Positions 22,918 to 35,033 of a stretch of DNA of 64,000 bases are shown in pieces. The stretch covers positions 8,804,001-8,868,000 of the forward strand of contig NC_083386.1 of assembly GCF_031755915.1 (NCBI RefSeq), read 5' to 3'. The position numbers and the translations under genes are program-made. Every line of letters begins with the position of its first letter. Positions within the stretch are counted from its first letter, which is position 1. This stretch comes from Ziziphus jujuba. Its lineage: Eukaryota; Streptophyta; Magnoliopsida; Rosales; Rhamnaceae. The notes under the pieces were generated by a model. The model made no database searches. It was not told the origin of the DNA and saw only the letters and a list, made by a program, of their open reading frames with translations.

Positions 22918-25900
22918 TGTCAGAACCCGTCCAAGATCCCTCACCGGAACCCTAAACAAGCCCTAATCCTAGGGAAACCCTACCGGATCCTCCAATGGAA
23001 AATCCGGCAGAATCTCCCCTAAGGGTTGGACTTACCACAAATTCTCTGTGCTGAAAACACACTTCTATATGCACCACCTTATTCCTCCCACCTTATATAA
23101 TTTAATTCCATAAATTTATAGCATTTCAAATGAATAACAAGAAATCAGTGCATAATTAAATATATAAACGTCCAAAACAGTATACAGAGCTTTATCAAGA
23201 TACAATTAAATATGAAATTTAATACAACAAAAGATAAAAGGAATAATACAAGGTAGGGAGCAAAAGAAGGGAAAGCTTTTTAGACTTTCAGCAGCGAACA
23301 AAGATGTCGAGCTCGCCTCCGGACGATCAATGTCTACTAACCTGGGCTTTGGGGAAAGGAATTTAAAAACATGAGATGCTAATCATCTCAGTGAGTGACC
23401 CTAACTACGACACAATTATAATAATGATAATAATAATATAACGATAAGATGGACTTTATTAATTAATAATAAATAATCAAATAAATAATAAGTAGTTGAA
23501 ATATTGTTTTCTCTCAAAACCCTCACAGTTCACTCAGTTGGAAAAGTTTTCATTTTTAAAACATTTTCACAAAACTCAATAATTGTACCCCAAAAATAAA
23601 GAAATAATTAATTAAATAAATTATAAATAAAATACATTAAATTAAAGATCTAGAATGTATAATAAGAAACAAGAATAATTTTAATAACAATTATTAAATT
23701 GTACACGAAATGTTATAAATAAAATAAGCAAAATCATAATGAATTTACATTAAAATAATCAAGGAAATATTAAATTAAATGGAATGCAATAGTTTAGAAT
23801 GCACATAAAATACAAATATTAATTTAGAATTCAATGTATACATTGAAAACATTTTAAAAAAAATCCAATTATTAAATTTAGAACAAGATATCATTAGATA
23901 AAATAAATAAAATCATAAATAAACTTGGATTGAAGGAATTTGGCATAAAACAAAAATAAACTCAAAATATAAATTACAAAATTTATTAGCTAAATCCATG
24001 GAATAATCAAAGAAGACTTTTAATTAATTTTAACTTCAACTTGAGATAGATTATGAAATATAAATAAAATGCATGTTAAAATCTTGAATTAAAACAAATA
24101 ATAAAAAAGTAGTAAAATACATTTAAACAATCAATCTAAAATAAGTAGAATAGATCAGTTAATTAATAAAGGAAATACTTAAATCAATTTAATAATCTAT
24201 TTGAAGTAAATGGTAAAAATATAAAAGAATTTATTTTAAAACGCCAAATCCATTTAAATAGTAAAAATCAAGGTAAAATGCATTTTAGAAACATTAATTT
24301 AAAATAATTGACATAAAATATGAATAAACACATTTTAGAAAAATCTAATTTGAAATAGGTTATAAAACAAATTAAATACACTTAATTTAAATACGACTTT
24401 AAAATTTTAGAATTTGAAATTTATATCTGAAAAATACTTGACGCATCATATTATATAGCATCGTTTGGCGGGAGGTTAAAGAGAGAAATTTGCATACGGT
24501 TGCTTCGGCATCTCGACAACGCCGCTACTTAAACCGTCATCCCGACCATGGAGAGGGGCGGCTATGGCCAATATCAAACTTACCTGCCCTCGGTCCGATG
24601 GCAACTCACGGGAGACATTACAACCTGCATGCTCATTTACATATACAGTATAGAACACCAGTATTGTATGAATGCGTCTAAAATCAATTATTAATTTATT
24701 ATTAAAATACCAAGTTTTTCCAAAATTCACCGTGGGAATTATACTATTTTTCAACCCACATTTTCTTAAATCCTTATCATAAATCCATCGATATAAATTC
24801 CATCAATTTCAAATCCATCAATGAAATTAACAATAGTTTAAAATAAACATTCCTTCAATTTCTCAAAATTCAAAATATAATTAAATCACATAATAAACAT
24901 AACAATTATTAAAGGAAATTGAAATCACAATGTCTTTTAATTTCCGAATATATTATTGGCACCCAAACATTTATTAAAATAACATAAATTGGCAACATAA
25001 TTTAGAAGAAAATTCTCTTAATATTAATTACATAAAACATATTCTTCAAATATCTAATTATAAAATATTCCAACAACAAAATTTGATAATTATTAAATTA
25101 AACCTCGAATTCAAGAAAATTCTTAAAACCCAAAATATTTATAAAACACAAATAATTTTATTTCCTTCAATTTTGGCATAAAATTTCAATTATAATTTAC
25201 TAAACAGTTAACATATGAAATATCACATTTTCAAGTAATCGATTATCACAAAATACATATAATTAAACACCCAAAATTAAGTTTGAAGACGGATCACTCA
25301 CCTCGACCATGCAATTCAACCAAGATCCTCTATAGGATCGATTCTACAATTCACACGTGTTCCTAGAACATTGACAATACACAAACCGATTAAATTAATA
25401 TTTTAATCGGATAAATTATACACGGTTACCCAAAGAATTTAACACAAACGTTAACCAAAATTTGCAAATAATATATCAAAATGAAGCTTACAACACGAGG
25501 ATTAAGGATTGACCCTTACCTTCTGGAGATCGGACCCGAGGTGGCCAGAATCTCGCCGGAAATGTTTCGGTATTTAGGTCCTCAGATCTCACAAACCGCC
25601 ATGAATTGGAGAAACTGACCTTGGATTTGGGTTTAAGAGGTTTGGATTAGTGGGAAAAGGTGGGCGGTGTGATTGGGAACTCGTCGGAATCAAGTTTTCC
25701 GATGAGCTACCGCAGTCAACGGAAACCGTCATTGTCGGCTGCACATTCGGTGGCCACTGGCCGTGATTTTTTGTGGGAAGATAGATCAGGGGACAGGTGA
25801 CTCAACGGGACCAGCAGTGAGGCAAACGGAGGTATGATTTGGGAGAAATCGACCGGAGAAGGAATTGACGCCTTGGCCAAAAATCACCTCAATCCGGACG

Positions 25901-26531
25901 CATTAGTGGTCGGTTGGCTGTGCGTGTCTGGTCGGAAAAAGATGGATCTATGGTGGCCGGTGGTGATGCTCTCTCATCTCTTTCTCCCTCCTCTTTCTCT
26001 CTTCTCCACCTCACTCCTCACACGCCCCACACAACCATTTGCCCAATCAAAATACTTCCTGTGGGTGTCATTGTGCACTCACAGGTTGGCTAGATTTTGA
26101 CATATGGCACACACTGTTCACATATTCAAAAATAATATTAAAATATTACGGTGTTCGGAAAACTTTATAGTTCCATAACTTTTAACGAAATGTTCAAATT
26201 AGACGTACCACCAGTCTATGAACTCGTATCGACAAGTACTTCACAAACATGCATGAGTCAAAGCTCAAGTTTACAAAAATAAAAAGTCAACTCTGATACC
26301 CTTGGACAGTTCGAACTTAAACTTGTTTTGCTCATAACTTTCAAACCGTAGTCCATTTTCATTGTGTTACTAGTCTACTAATTCGGATCAATGCATACTT
26401 TGCAATGGTGCCTCAGTCAATCTAGAATTCTTGCCAAGTCAAAAAGTCAAAGTTTGATCCTTTTCGATTAACGACGGTCAAACCCGATCAATTTGAGAAA
26501 TTTCCAATGTATTTCGGGATGGGATGTTACA
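22918..26531 (-). mobile_element. Solo Ty3/gypsy LTR (3.6 kb) nested in copia C
   Basis: Starts TGTCAGAACCCGTCC and ends GGGATGTTACA, the same termini and internal landmarks as the LTR at 35034-38423 (for example CCAATGGAAAATCCG and CGGAATCTCGCCGGA-like segments). Flanks are AAAAG (22913-22917) and AGAAG (26532-26536), a 5-bp duplication with one mismatch. No internal gypsy domain or second LTR lies between copia sequences on either side, hence a solo LTR left by LTR-LTR recombination. Minus orientation is inferred from the family. Open frames within it have no recognisable domain. Confidence 0.85.
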
Positions 26532-26574
26532 AGAAGACTTCAAAAGCTTTGCCAAAATTACAAATTAAGAGGAG

Positions 26575-27054
26575 TGTTAAAAAGTAAATAATAAATAATT
26601 TGTAATTTTGTATCAAAGTCAGCAGCATGAGGAAAAGTTTGATTTGGATACTCCATGATCAAGAGAGTAGAAATTTGACATGTGTCTTGCAATTAATAAA
26701 AGGAAGTCAAATTGTTTACTAAAACTATAGCATGTTGCCACACGTAAGCTAGCTTTAAATATATCGAGTAGATAGTTAATAGGTTGACATGTGTCTTCAA
26801 ATGAGCTATATTTTTATATGTATTGAAAAGAAAATGAGCAAAGCATATGGCGGTTCTTAGTTTGAAACGCCTCTTTTAGCCTTATAAATATAGGCTTGTA
26901 CCCCAACCAGTTTGTGATGATTAAAAAAAAAAGAGCTTTAATTAAAGTGCATTTTATTTTCTTTTGTCCTTCTCTTCCTTTCAATTTTAAGTAGCCTCGG
27001 CCTCTCTTTTTCTATTTACCAAATAGAATTTTTGCAATCTCCTCTTATCCAACA
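26575..27054 (+). repeat. Copia C 3' LTR
   Basis: Begins TGTTAAAAAG after the purine tract and ends TCCAACA, immediately followed by the second GTTGG target copy. It matches the 5' LTR with scattered substitutions. Confidence 0.93.
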
Positions 27055-27059
27055 GTTGG

Positions 27060-27620
27060 AAAATGGTTTTGTTTGAAATGTGGCTTGGCAGAAATGCATT
27101 TTGTCTGATTGTGTTTGGTCGGTAAAGAGCAAGGTGTGATGACTAATAATAATAATAATAATAATAAATAATAATAATAAACAGAAAGAAATAACGATGA
27201 ATAATAATAATAATAATAATAATATAGAGAGGTTGGTTGGATGTGGAACCCTTTGCCACCAAACAAATTTACTGTTCGGACTGAGACACATTAGTGGATA
27301 TTTTTCAGTGATGAGACGACAATTTAAATTTTGTATTGGAAAATCTTTGGCAATAAAAATAAAATATAAAATTATATTGATGGTGTATTATCTGAAATGG
27401 AAAAAAGGGAATAGACGACTTGGCTTGAAAAATGATATGCAAGAGTATTGAGTCGTGGATACTCCTGGAGTATTTGAAAATTTTCTCCGTTTTCACGCGG
27501 TTTAATAAGATGCAAGTATGAGTCTCAATTGTCAAAAGAACTTTCTTTACTAAATTATTATTTCATATGTCTAACAAAATATTATTATTATTATTTTTTG
27601 TCAAACATCTTCATTATTAT
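27060..27620. repeat. Upstream repeat A (directly upstream of ankyrin copy 1)
   Basis: With copia C removed, this segment is contiguous with the 5' leader of ankyrin copy 1. It shares long stretches with repeat B (28905-29393 plus 38424-38600) and part of repeat C (38640-38910). Shared landmarks are GTTTGAAATGT, GGCTTGGCAGAA, GTGGAACCCTTTGCCACCAAA, GAAAATCTTTGGCAAT and GAGTCTCAATTGTCAAA. It also holds (AAT)n tracts at 27146-27230. Open frames here are microsatellite-driven and not called. It may contain the promoter of copy 1; no convincing TATA element was fixed. Confidence 0.7.
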
Positions 27621-28187
27621 TGAATGAAAGTGTTTTTTCGATTACTAAGACTAGCTTGTTGATAATCTCAAATCAAATTGATTTTACTTTTCTTTTTTCG
27701 CATTAACAATTTGATTTTATCTAGCATTTAAAAAAAAAAAAACTACAAAATGACTTTTCAAGATATGATTTTTATTATTGCATTATTTTTTTAAGTAAAA
27801 ATTGGTTCTTCCAAAGTTGGGTCGACCTTTTTTTTTTTTTTTTTTTAAAAAAAATTCTTTTATTTATTTATTTATTTATTTTGCCTTGATGGTGTAATAA
27901 CAGAACAAAGTGACCCATGCCATGCAACTAGCCAATGAGGAGTCTAATGGGCCTATATTGTGGACCAATAGTAAACTATAAGGAAAATCCACAACAATTG
28001 CAACTTGTTGTTTTTAGTTTTTTTTTTTTTTTTCATGTTTTTGACGAATAAATGGCACACCAAGTGTTTCTTTTTTCAGAATCATTGCCTTAAAAGAAAA
28101 CAAATAAAAAGCACTATAAATTATATCAGTCAATAAAAACAACTTTATTTTCTTTATATATAAGACATTCTACATGAACTCTCAAAT
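27621..28187. other. AT-rich intergenic DNA
   Basis: Homopolymer T and A runs (27826-27855, 28018-28033) and short A/T-rich words. No gene, RNA or mobile element signature was seen. Confidence 0.6.
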
Positions 28188-28500
28188 ATGCCCTTCATCT
28201 CCATCATCCGAAAGAAAAAAGTTGCATATATACGAGGTAGGAAACATTACGCAAAACATCCAGGAATTATGGTTGTCATTCAATGCCTTAATGATCCCAA
28301 GAATGATGGTTGTCATTGGTTTAGGAAAATTTTAAGTTTTTGTCCGCGTTTTCAATCCATTAAGTTTACTTGGACCCCAATGCTCAACAACAAATTGGCT
28401 CACATGGCTGCACGCTAGGGCCTTTCTAAGGGTTGGTCTGAGATTGTGTCTCCTTTTTTGATTTCTAATTGTTTTGTAGGAAAAATGATTCAGGAATGTG
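28188..28500 (+). pseudogene. Possible RNase H-like remnant
   Basis: A short frame reads FCPRFQSIKFTWTPMLNNKLAHMAA, a stop, then GLSKGWSEIVSPFLIS. The order of a W-P-N-N-x-LAH-AA block after an ILSFCPRF segment resembles the C-terminal end of plant RNase H-like (RVT_3) domains found in LINE remnants and stand-alone genes. The frame has no convincing start and holds an internal TAG near 28416. A chance match is possible. Confidence 0.35.
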
Positions 28501-28904
28501 GAGAGTCACCCTTACCCTGAATCTCAGGCATATATGCCTTTCTATATATCTGTCTTTTTGGTTTATAAAACGCCCATTTTCAGCCCCCCAAAAAAAAAAA
28601 AAAAAAAAAAAAGAAATCCAGGTACGAATTTTATTGCAGGAAAATTAAACCAAAAACCATATAGAATATACATATACTCTATTTCCCAATCCTGGCTTTC
28701 TTATCAAAGATTCCTCGTCCAAAATAATTAATAATAATAATAATAATAATGATGACCATGACAACGATGATGATGATGCTCAAGCTAAGTATATGTATAG
28801 AAGTAAAATTTTCAGTTACTACCAAAAAAAGGAAAAAAAAGATGAAGTAATTTTGTTAAAAAAAATGGAAATAAAAAAGTAGTGAGAGAAAGTAAGAGGA
28901 ACTT
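28501..28904. other. AT-rich intergenic DNA with poly-A and AAT/ATG tracts
   Basis: Contains an A-run (28590-28611) and simple repeats around 28727-28775. No gene is supported; the open frame here depends on the poly-A run. Confidence 0.55.
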
Positions 28905-29393
28905 CTTACATTTGTGAAAGAGGTTTGTTTGAAATGTTGCTTGGCAGAATTGCATTTTTTTCTGATTGGGTTTGGTCGGTAAAAACGCAAAGTATGATGA
29001 CCAATAATAACAATAACCAGAAAGAAAAGGGAATAAAGTTGTTTTTTTTTTTTTTTTTTTTGGATGAATGAAAAAAAAATAAAAAATGGTAATGGGACGT
29101 GGAACCCTTTGCCACCAAATATATTTAATGTACAGACTGATACACATTATCGGACATTTTTCAGTGATGACCGATGACAAGTAAATTTTATACTTGAAAA
29201 TCCATTTTTTTTTGGGCTGAAATTTTACTGGAAAATCTTTGGCAATGCAAATAAAATATATAATTAACTTTTGACTGTACTGTATTATCTGACTTGGAAA
29301 ATATGGTCATGGCTAAAAGTGATTTGCAAGAGTACTGAGCACTGGATATTCCTTAGAGTATTTGAAAATTTTTTCCGTTTCACGCAGCTCAAC
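28905..29393. repeat. Upstream repeat B, left part (interrupted by the gypsy element)
   Basis: Aligns with repeat A from the GTTTGAAATGTTGCTTGGCAG landmark to TTTCACGCAGCTCAAC. At 29394 the gypsy element begins; the alignment with repeat A resumes at 38424. A TAAATATATT on the minus strand near 29120 could be a TATA element of a duplicated promoter. Confidence 0.7.
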
Positions 29394-29829
29394 TATCAGG
29401 ACCCATCCAAAATCTTTTCCTGAAATTCTGGACAAATTCTGATCCTAGGAAGATCCTACCGAACCGTCCTATGGAAAATCCGGCAGCATCTACCCTAACG
29501 GTAGAACATGCCCAAAATTTACCTGCACGAAAACGCACTCCTATATGGTACCACTTTATCCCTCCCACTTTACTATAACAATTTACACAATGACGGCACC
29601 TTGATAACAATTCATATAACATACAACAATTTACACAATGGCGGCACCTTGATAACAATTCATATAACACATGTATACGCAATAGGAACAATTTACTAAA
29701 TAAACAACCAAAATATACCTTTAAACATTCACGTCGATCCACACCACCCACTTAGTAGCGTACTACATGTTAATACTGTTTTACAAAGTTCCAATTCACA
29801 ACGTAAGCAGGAGAAAGTAGGATAATATT

Positions 29830-30973
29830 TGTGACAGCCAAGACCACCCGCATGAGATATTGTCCTCTTTGGGACTGGGGAATCCTCTTACAACCTAGCC
29901 ATCAAGGTTTTAAAAGGCCTTTCAGTGGTTAGGGGTCCCACCCCTTCACCTGCCAGTCCCACTGGCCCGGGCCTCCTTGGCCCAACTGAGATATTGTCCC
30001 GCTTTGGAAGCTAGGTGGTGAGCCCAATCCTACCTCTCACGGTTTTACGTTCCCCCATAGGAAGGCCTCTCTGGGCTCTTTTGGGGAAGACCTCTCAAAG
30101 GAAAGGTATCCACACCCACTTATAAAGAGTGCTTCGTTCCCCTTTACAACCGATGTGGGACTTCACAATCCACCCCCCTTAAGGCCCAGCGTCCTCGCTA
30201 GCACACCGATCCCGGTCTGGCTTTGATACCATCTGTGACAGTCCAGACTACCTGCATGAGATATTGTCCTCTTTGGGCCTAGGGAATCCTCTTACAACCC
30301 AGCGCTTAAGGTTTTAAAAGGCCTCTCAATGGTTAGGGGTCCCACCCTTTCACTTGCCAGTCCCACTGGCCTGGGCCTCCCAGGCCCAACCGAGATATTG
30401 TCTGCTTTAGAAGCTAGGTGGTGAATCCAATTTTACCCCTCACGGTTTTACGTTCCCTCATGGGAAAGCTTCTCTGGGCTCCTTTGGGGAAGACCTCTCA
30501 AGGGAAAGGTATCCACACCCACTTATAAGAAGTGCTTCGTTTCCCTTTTCAAACAATGTGGGACTTCACAATCCACCCCCCTTGGGGTCCAGCGTCCTCG
30601 CTGGCACATCGATCCGGGTCCGGCTCTGATACCATCTGTGACAGCCCAGATCACCCGCATGAGATATTGTCCTTCTTGGGCCTGGGAAATCCTCTTACAA
30701 CCCAGCCCTCAAGGTTTTAAACGGCCTCTCAGTAGTTAGGGGTCCCATCCTTTCACCTGCCAGTCCCATTGGCCTGGGCCTCCCAGGCCTAACCGAGATA
30801 TTGTCCACTTTGGAAACTAGGTGGTGAGCCCAATTCTACCCTTCACGGTTTTACGTTCTCTCATGGGAAGGCCTCTCTGGGCTCCTTTAGGGAAGGCCGC
30901 TCAAGGGAAAGGTATCCACACTCACTTATAAGGAGTCCTTCGTTCCCCTTTCCGACCGATGTGGGATTTCACA
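29830..30973 (-). mobile_element. Tandem TRIM: three LTRs, two internal regions, one target duplication
   Basis: LTRs at 29830-30167, 30234-30570 and 30637-30973 (338, 337 and 337 bp) alternate with internal regions at 30168-30233 and 30571-30636 (66 bp each). Both internal regions carry the complement of the tRNA primer site (CTCTGATACCATC or CTTTGATACCATC). The flanks ATATT at 29825-29829 and 30974-30978 form one perfect 5-bp target duplication around the whole array. These LTRs are about twice as long as those of the other TRIMs here because they include an extra block resembling a partial internal duplication. Confidence 0.92.
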
Positions 30974-31084
30974 ATATTAATAATAGTAATATTAATAACA
31001 ATAATACCATAACTTGCTCGTAGGCTTCCACCCTTGCTTATAAGCTTACCCACTTGCCCAAAGGCTTATACATATGCCTGAAGG

Positions 31085-31695
31085 CATCCGTATAATGCCA
31101 ATAATAATAATAATAATAACAAAGATAACAATAAATCATAATAATACCAATAAAAGTTATAAGAATATAATAATAATAATAAGGATAATAATAATAATAA
31201 TAATAATAATCATAGTAACAACATTAATAACAATAATAATCACAAAATACCAATAATATAATGGTGGCGATCATGATAATTAATGGCAATGATAATTATA
31301 ATAAATAATGAAATTGCTACTAAAATAATTATAATAAATAATAATAGCAATTACCGTATCCATAATAATAATAGCAATAATAATAATATTAAAAAACCAT
31401 ATTATGAATAAATAAGATAATATAAGGTAAAATAATATTTTAAAACTAAAATCATATTATAAAATATACACACGCATTAGAGATACGAACGATATTCTCT
31501 CATATGCTGCGTGATCTATGATTCTAGCTGTCACCGGTACTTTGCTACCAATATAGTCCTGGATGGTTGCCTAAATTGGCCGTCTAATTCCTTGGGCTAG
31601 TACGCAACATAGTTATGAGGTTAGCTCTATATGGACCACATTGGATTGTCGTCCCCATACGGTATGGTATATACAACATAATATATTATAATATA

Positions 31696-31733
<38 letters not shown>

Positions 31734-31750
31734 CTATATATATATATAAA
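31085..31750. repeat. Simple repeats in the left gypsy LTR
   Basis: AAT-type trinucleotide tracts occur between 31094 and 31260, and a (CA)n followed by (TA)n runs at about 31696-31750. Open frames over these tracts are not coding. Confidence 0.8.
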
Positions 31751-33929
31751 ATACTTGATGCAAATACTATATACCAGTGGTGCCCTATGATATCCAGCGT
31801 CCCAAGCACCGTTTAACGAGAGGTTAAAGAGAGAAACTTACATACGGTCACTTGGGCATCCCAACAGCACCGTTGCTTAAACCGTCATTCAGGCCATGGA
31901 GGGGGGCAGCTTGTGTGCATTATATACACTTGACTGCCCTCAAGTCCATAGCAACTCAACGGAGACATTACAACTTGCGCGCTCATCACCTCCACCCGTG
32001 CGCTAATCACATCCATAACTACATAACACCGGTACATATATGGTGCATCTAAAAACTATAAATTTTTATAGTATTATTAAAATAATAAGTTTCGATAAAA
32101 TAAAATAAAATCAAGTTTATGAATAAATAAATAAATTAATTAATTAATTAATACATAAATATATATATTTTTTGAAATACTAAATTCAAATAAATATTTT
32201 TCTTCAAATCCATAAAATCAATTTTCACCAAACAATATAAAAATTCTTGCATAATTAAAATCACATAAATGCATTACTTATGCACCAAAATTTCAACAAT
32301 AAACTTAATAAAATTTAAATCATAATTTCATCCAATTAATCTTTTCCACAATAATTCAATTCCATGAATAAGTAAATAATCAAACACATAATATATTTTT
32401 GTTATCACGGTAATTTAACACAATTAATTCCTCAACCTTCAGATCAATTCACAACATATATCATTTAATCCACATATAATTTCACAATTTCACATATAAA
32501 TAAGTATACAAAAATATATTCTAATAAATACTATAACGTCACAGTAAAATTAACAATAATTTAATAATAATAATTTAATAGTAGCTTAAAACTACAACTT
32601 CCTAAACTTTCCAAAATATTATTTTCAAAGCCATACTTATTCAATTCAACATGCATCTGGCATCTCCAATATAAATCATTATTTAAATGCTACACATATA
32701 CATTTTTCAGACTACCACATTAAAATAATAATATTTTATGCAAAAATGGCATCTTTCAAAATACTCTATCATAATTTACAAATAAGGTACCTATAAGAAG
32801 CTAAAGAAACCAGGAATACATTACCGACTTCTGTTGGGCTCAATTCGACCAGCGATGACCGAAAAAATGGATGGAAAATTTTGGCCAAAGTTCAACATCT
32901 CATATCTCTCAAACAACAAGGAATTGAGCCGAATGGACCTTAAAATTGAGCTCAAAGGGCCCTAAAAAATTGTAAATGAGTATCAATTTTGCCCTGTGAT
33001 GACCGGATCGTTGGAAAACTAAATTTGCGTCACTAACGACGGAGGCCAGATCTGGGCGCGTTCGGCAATGGTCGGCCTTGTTCTTCCGGCTACTAGCTGG
33101 GTTTTCCACTGGCTTTCCACCTGTCCAGTGCATGTGGACTTCTGGCGGCTGGAACCCACAAAATCAGGAGGGAGCCGAGAGGAGCAGAGAAAGGAAGAAG
33201 GAAAGGAGAGGAAGAAGGAAGAAGACGAAGAAACGAGGCCCCACGTGGGGAAAGAAAGAAAAATAAAGAAAAAGAAAAAGAAAATTAAAAAATATAGAAA
33301 AATAAAGAAAAAGAAAAAGAAAATTAAAAAATATATATAAATAAATAAATAAATAATATTAAAATATTAAAATAATATTATAATAGTATAATATATAAAA
33401 TAATAACAAAAATAATATAATATATCATTTACTTGTGTCCAGCATGTGCCATTTTCTCATCATGACACAACCATGTACTAAGTTACACGTGGCATACACT
33501 GTTTACACGTTAAAAAAATAATATTAAAATAATACGTTATTAGAAAAACTTTGCAGGTCCATAACTTTGAAACCACATGTCTGAATCGGATGTGCCATTG
33601 GTCTACAAACTTGTATCGACGAGTACTTTACAATCATGTATGAATCAAAACTCAATTTCACAAAAATAAAAAATCAACTCCGGCACCTTCGGACAATTCG
33701 GACATCAACTTGTTTTGCTCATAACTTTCAAACCGTAGCTCTGTTTTCAACATGCTACTAGTCTGCGAATTCGTGTCGATGCGTACTTCATAATGGTGTC
33801 TTGATCAACCTAGAATTCTTACCGAGTCAAAAAATCAAAGTTTGACCCTTTTCGATCAATGACGGTTAAACCCGGTCAACCTTGATCATCATGAGAAAAT
33901 TCTGACGTACTTTGAGACGGGGTGTTACA

Positions 33930-35033
33930 ACCTTTCCCCCTTATAAAAATTTCGTTCTCAAAATTTCCTACGTCACTGAAACGTATAGGAATATTGGTCA
34001 CGGATCTACGCCTCGGGCTCCCACGTTGCTTCGTTAAGTAGGTGGATCCGTCATAAGCCTTTGACTTGATAAATAATCTTATCAACCAATACACATTCCT
34101 CGTTATCTAAGATCTGTATTGGTTGCTCCACGTATAATGGATATTCTCTTAATCCAATGTCGGGAGTCTTGAACACGTGCAATAGATCTCCAATGTCTTT
34201 TTGTTGTGGCGATGTGTGAAATACGTTACATACCCATGTTAACTCTACCGAAAATGCTAACTTGTACACCATAAAACCAATTTTCTCGGTAACCTTGTAG
34301 TGACCAATACAACGAGAACTTAGCTTCTCTCATCGGCCAAAGCATACTACTCTCATCCATGAAGACAAGTTTAAGAAAATCTAATCTCCATTTTCGGATG
34401 CAAGATTATTTCTACACACATCGACGTAACCCTATTGTTGATCCTGAGCAGCCTTTAAACTTTCTCGAATGACCCTCACCTTATTTATAGCCATCCGTAA
34501 GCATTCGGATGCAATCGCATTGGTCGCTGTATGGTGCTTCTCTTTACCCACTTCACTCCAACATAGTGGGGTCCGACACTGCCTTTCGTATAGAGCCTCG
34601 CTCCAAGTGCACCTGCTAACTTCCGCCACAGTTGTGAAGTAAAAGTGTAAATCTCAATTAGACGTAATGGTGATCAACACTTCGTGTAGACTGATAATAT
34701 GCTTTACGAGCAGCTCGGCCAACTTGTCCCAATGAGAACCACTCTCGCATAGATAAGAAGTACTCTAACTTGGTTGATGATTATCCAAATGTCGTTGTAC
34801 CTTCTCATTGTGGGCAGTAGTTTGAACACTAAATCCATGTTGAGATCTTCCCACTTCAACATGGGAGTAGGCAAGGGGTTGAAGCTGTCTTGAACGTTTC
34901 TACTTCCTAGTTTCACTTGTCGGCAACTTAAGTACCTTGATTCGAATTCTGCAACTTCCTCTATCGTGCCAAACCACCAATAGTACTTAGTAAGCGTTCG
35001 ATACATTTTCATACTTTTGAGGTATATCGTATA
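33930..35033 (-). pseudogene. Gypsy integrase remnant
   Basis: Minus-strand pieces in order: zinc-binding region KYYWWFGTIEEVAEFESRYL then CRQVK (about 35010-34900); start of the core domain WEDLNMDLVF (about 34850); RRYNDIWIIINQV; the segment EALYERQCRTPLCWSEVG (about 34590); and the C-terminal region YKLAFSVELTWVCNVFHTS then QPIQILDNEE (34270-34090). These match Ty3/gypsy integrase from the HHCC domain to the C-terminal end. Frames change several times and stops occur. The N-terminal edge is cut at 35034 by the right LTR. Confidence 0.8.

Larger units (their letters stand above)
18007..27054 (+). mobile_element. Copia C: Ty1/copia retrotransposon with nested insertions, target duplication GTTGG
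   Basis: LTRs lie at 18007-18484 and 26575-27054. The 5' LTR begins TATT where the 3' LTR has TGTT; both end in AACA. The perfect target duplication GTTGG is at 18002-18006 and 27055-27059. The primer site TGGTATCAGAGCC starts at 18489. Inside are gag and pol on the plus strand, a TRIM in RNase H (22200-22596) and a solo gypsy LTR near the end of pol (22918-26531). A purine tract AATTAAGAGGAG precedes the 3' LTR. The LTRs differ at roughly 20 positions over 375 bases by eye. It landed in the upstream leader of ankyrin copy 1. Confidence 0.95.
29394..33929 (-). repeat. Gypsy 3' LTR (left), containing a tandem TRIM
   Basis: Starts TATCAGGACCC (a degenerate TGTCAGGACCC) and ends GGGGTGTTACA. 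Without the TRIM array (29830-30973) it would be about 3.4 kb. It includes (AAT)-rich tracts at 31090-31260, a CA/TA tract at 31696-31750, and a near-perfect duplication of a block containing AATAAAGAAAAAGAAAAAG at 33260-33340. It has no protein domain. Confidence 0.8.

Noticed and set aside
24476..26100. Open frames of 63-92 codons in the solo gypsy LTR
   Set aside because: They lie in non-coding LTR sequence, match no domain and are not conserved in the related LTRs at 36304-37242.
27016..27291. Minus-strand frames with runs of Leu/Ile/Tyr upstream of copy 1
   Set aside because: The runs are translations of (AAT)n microsatellites; start and end are unrelated in repeat B.
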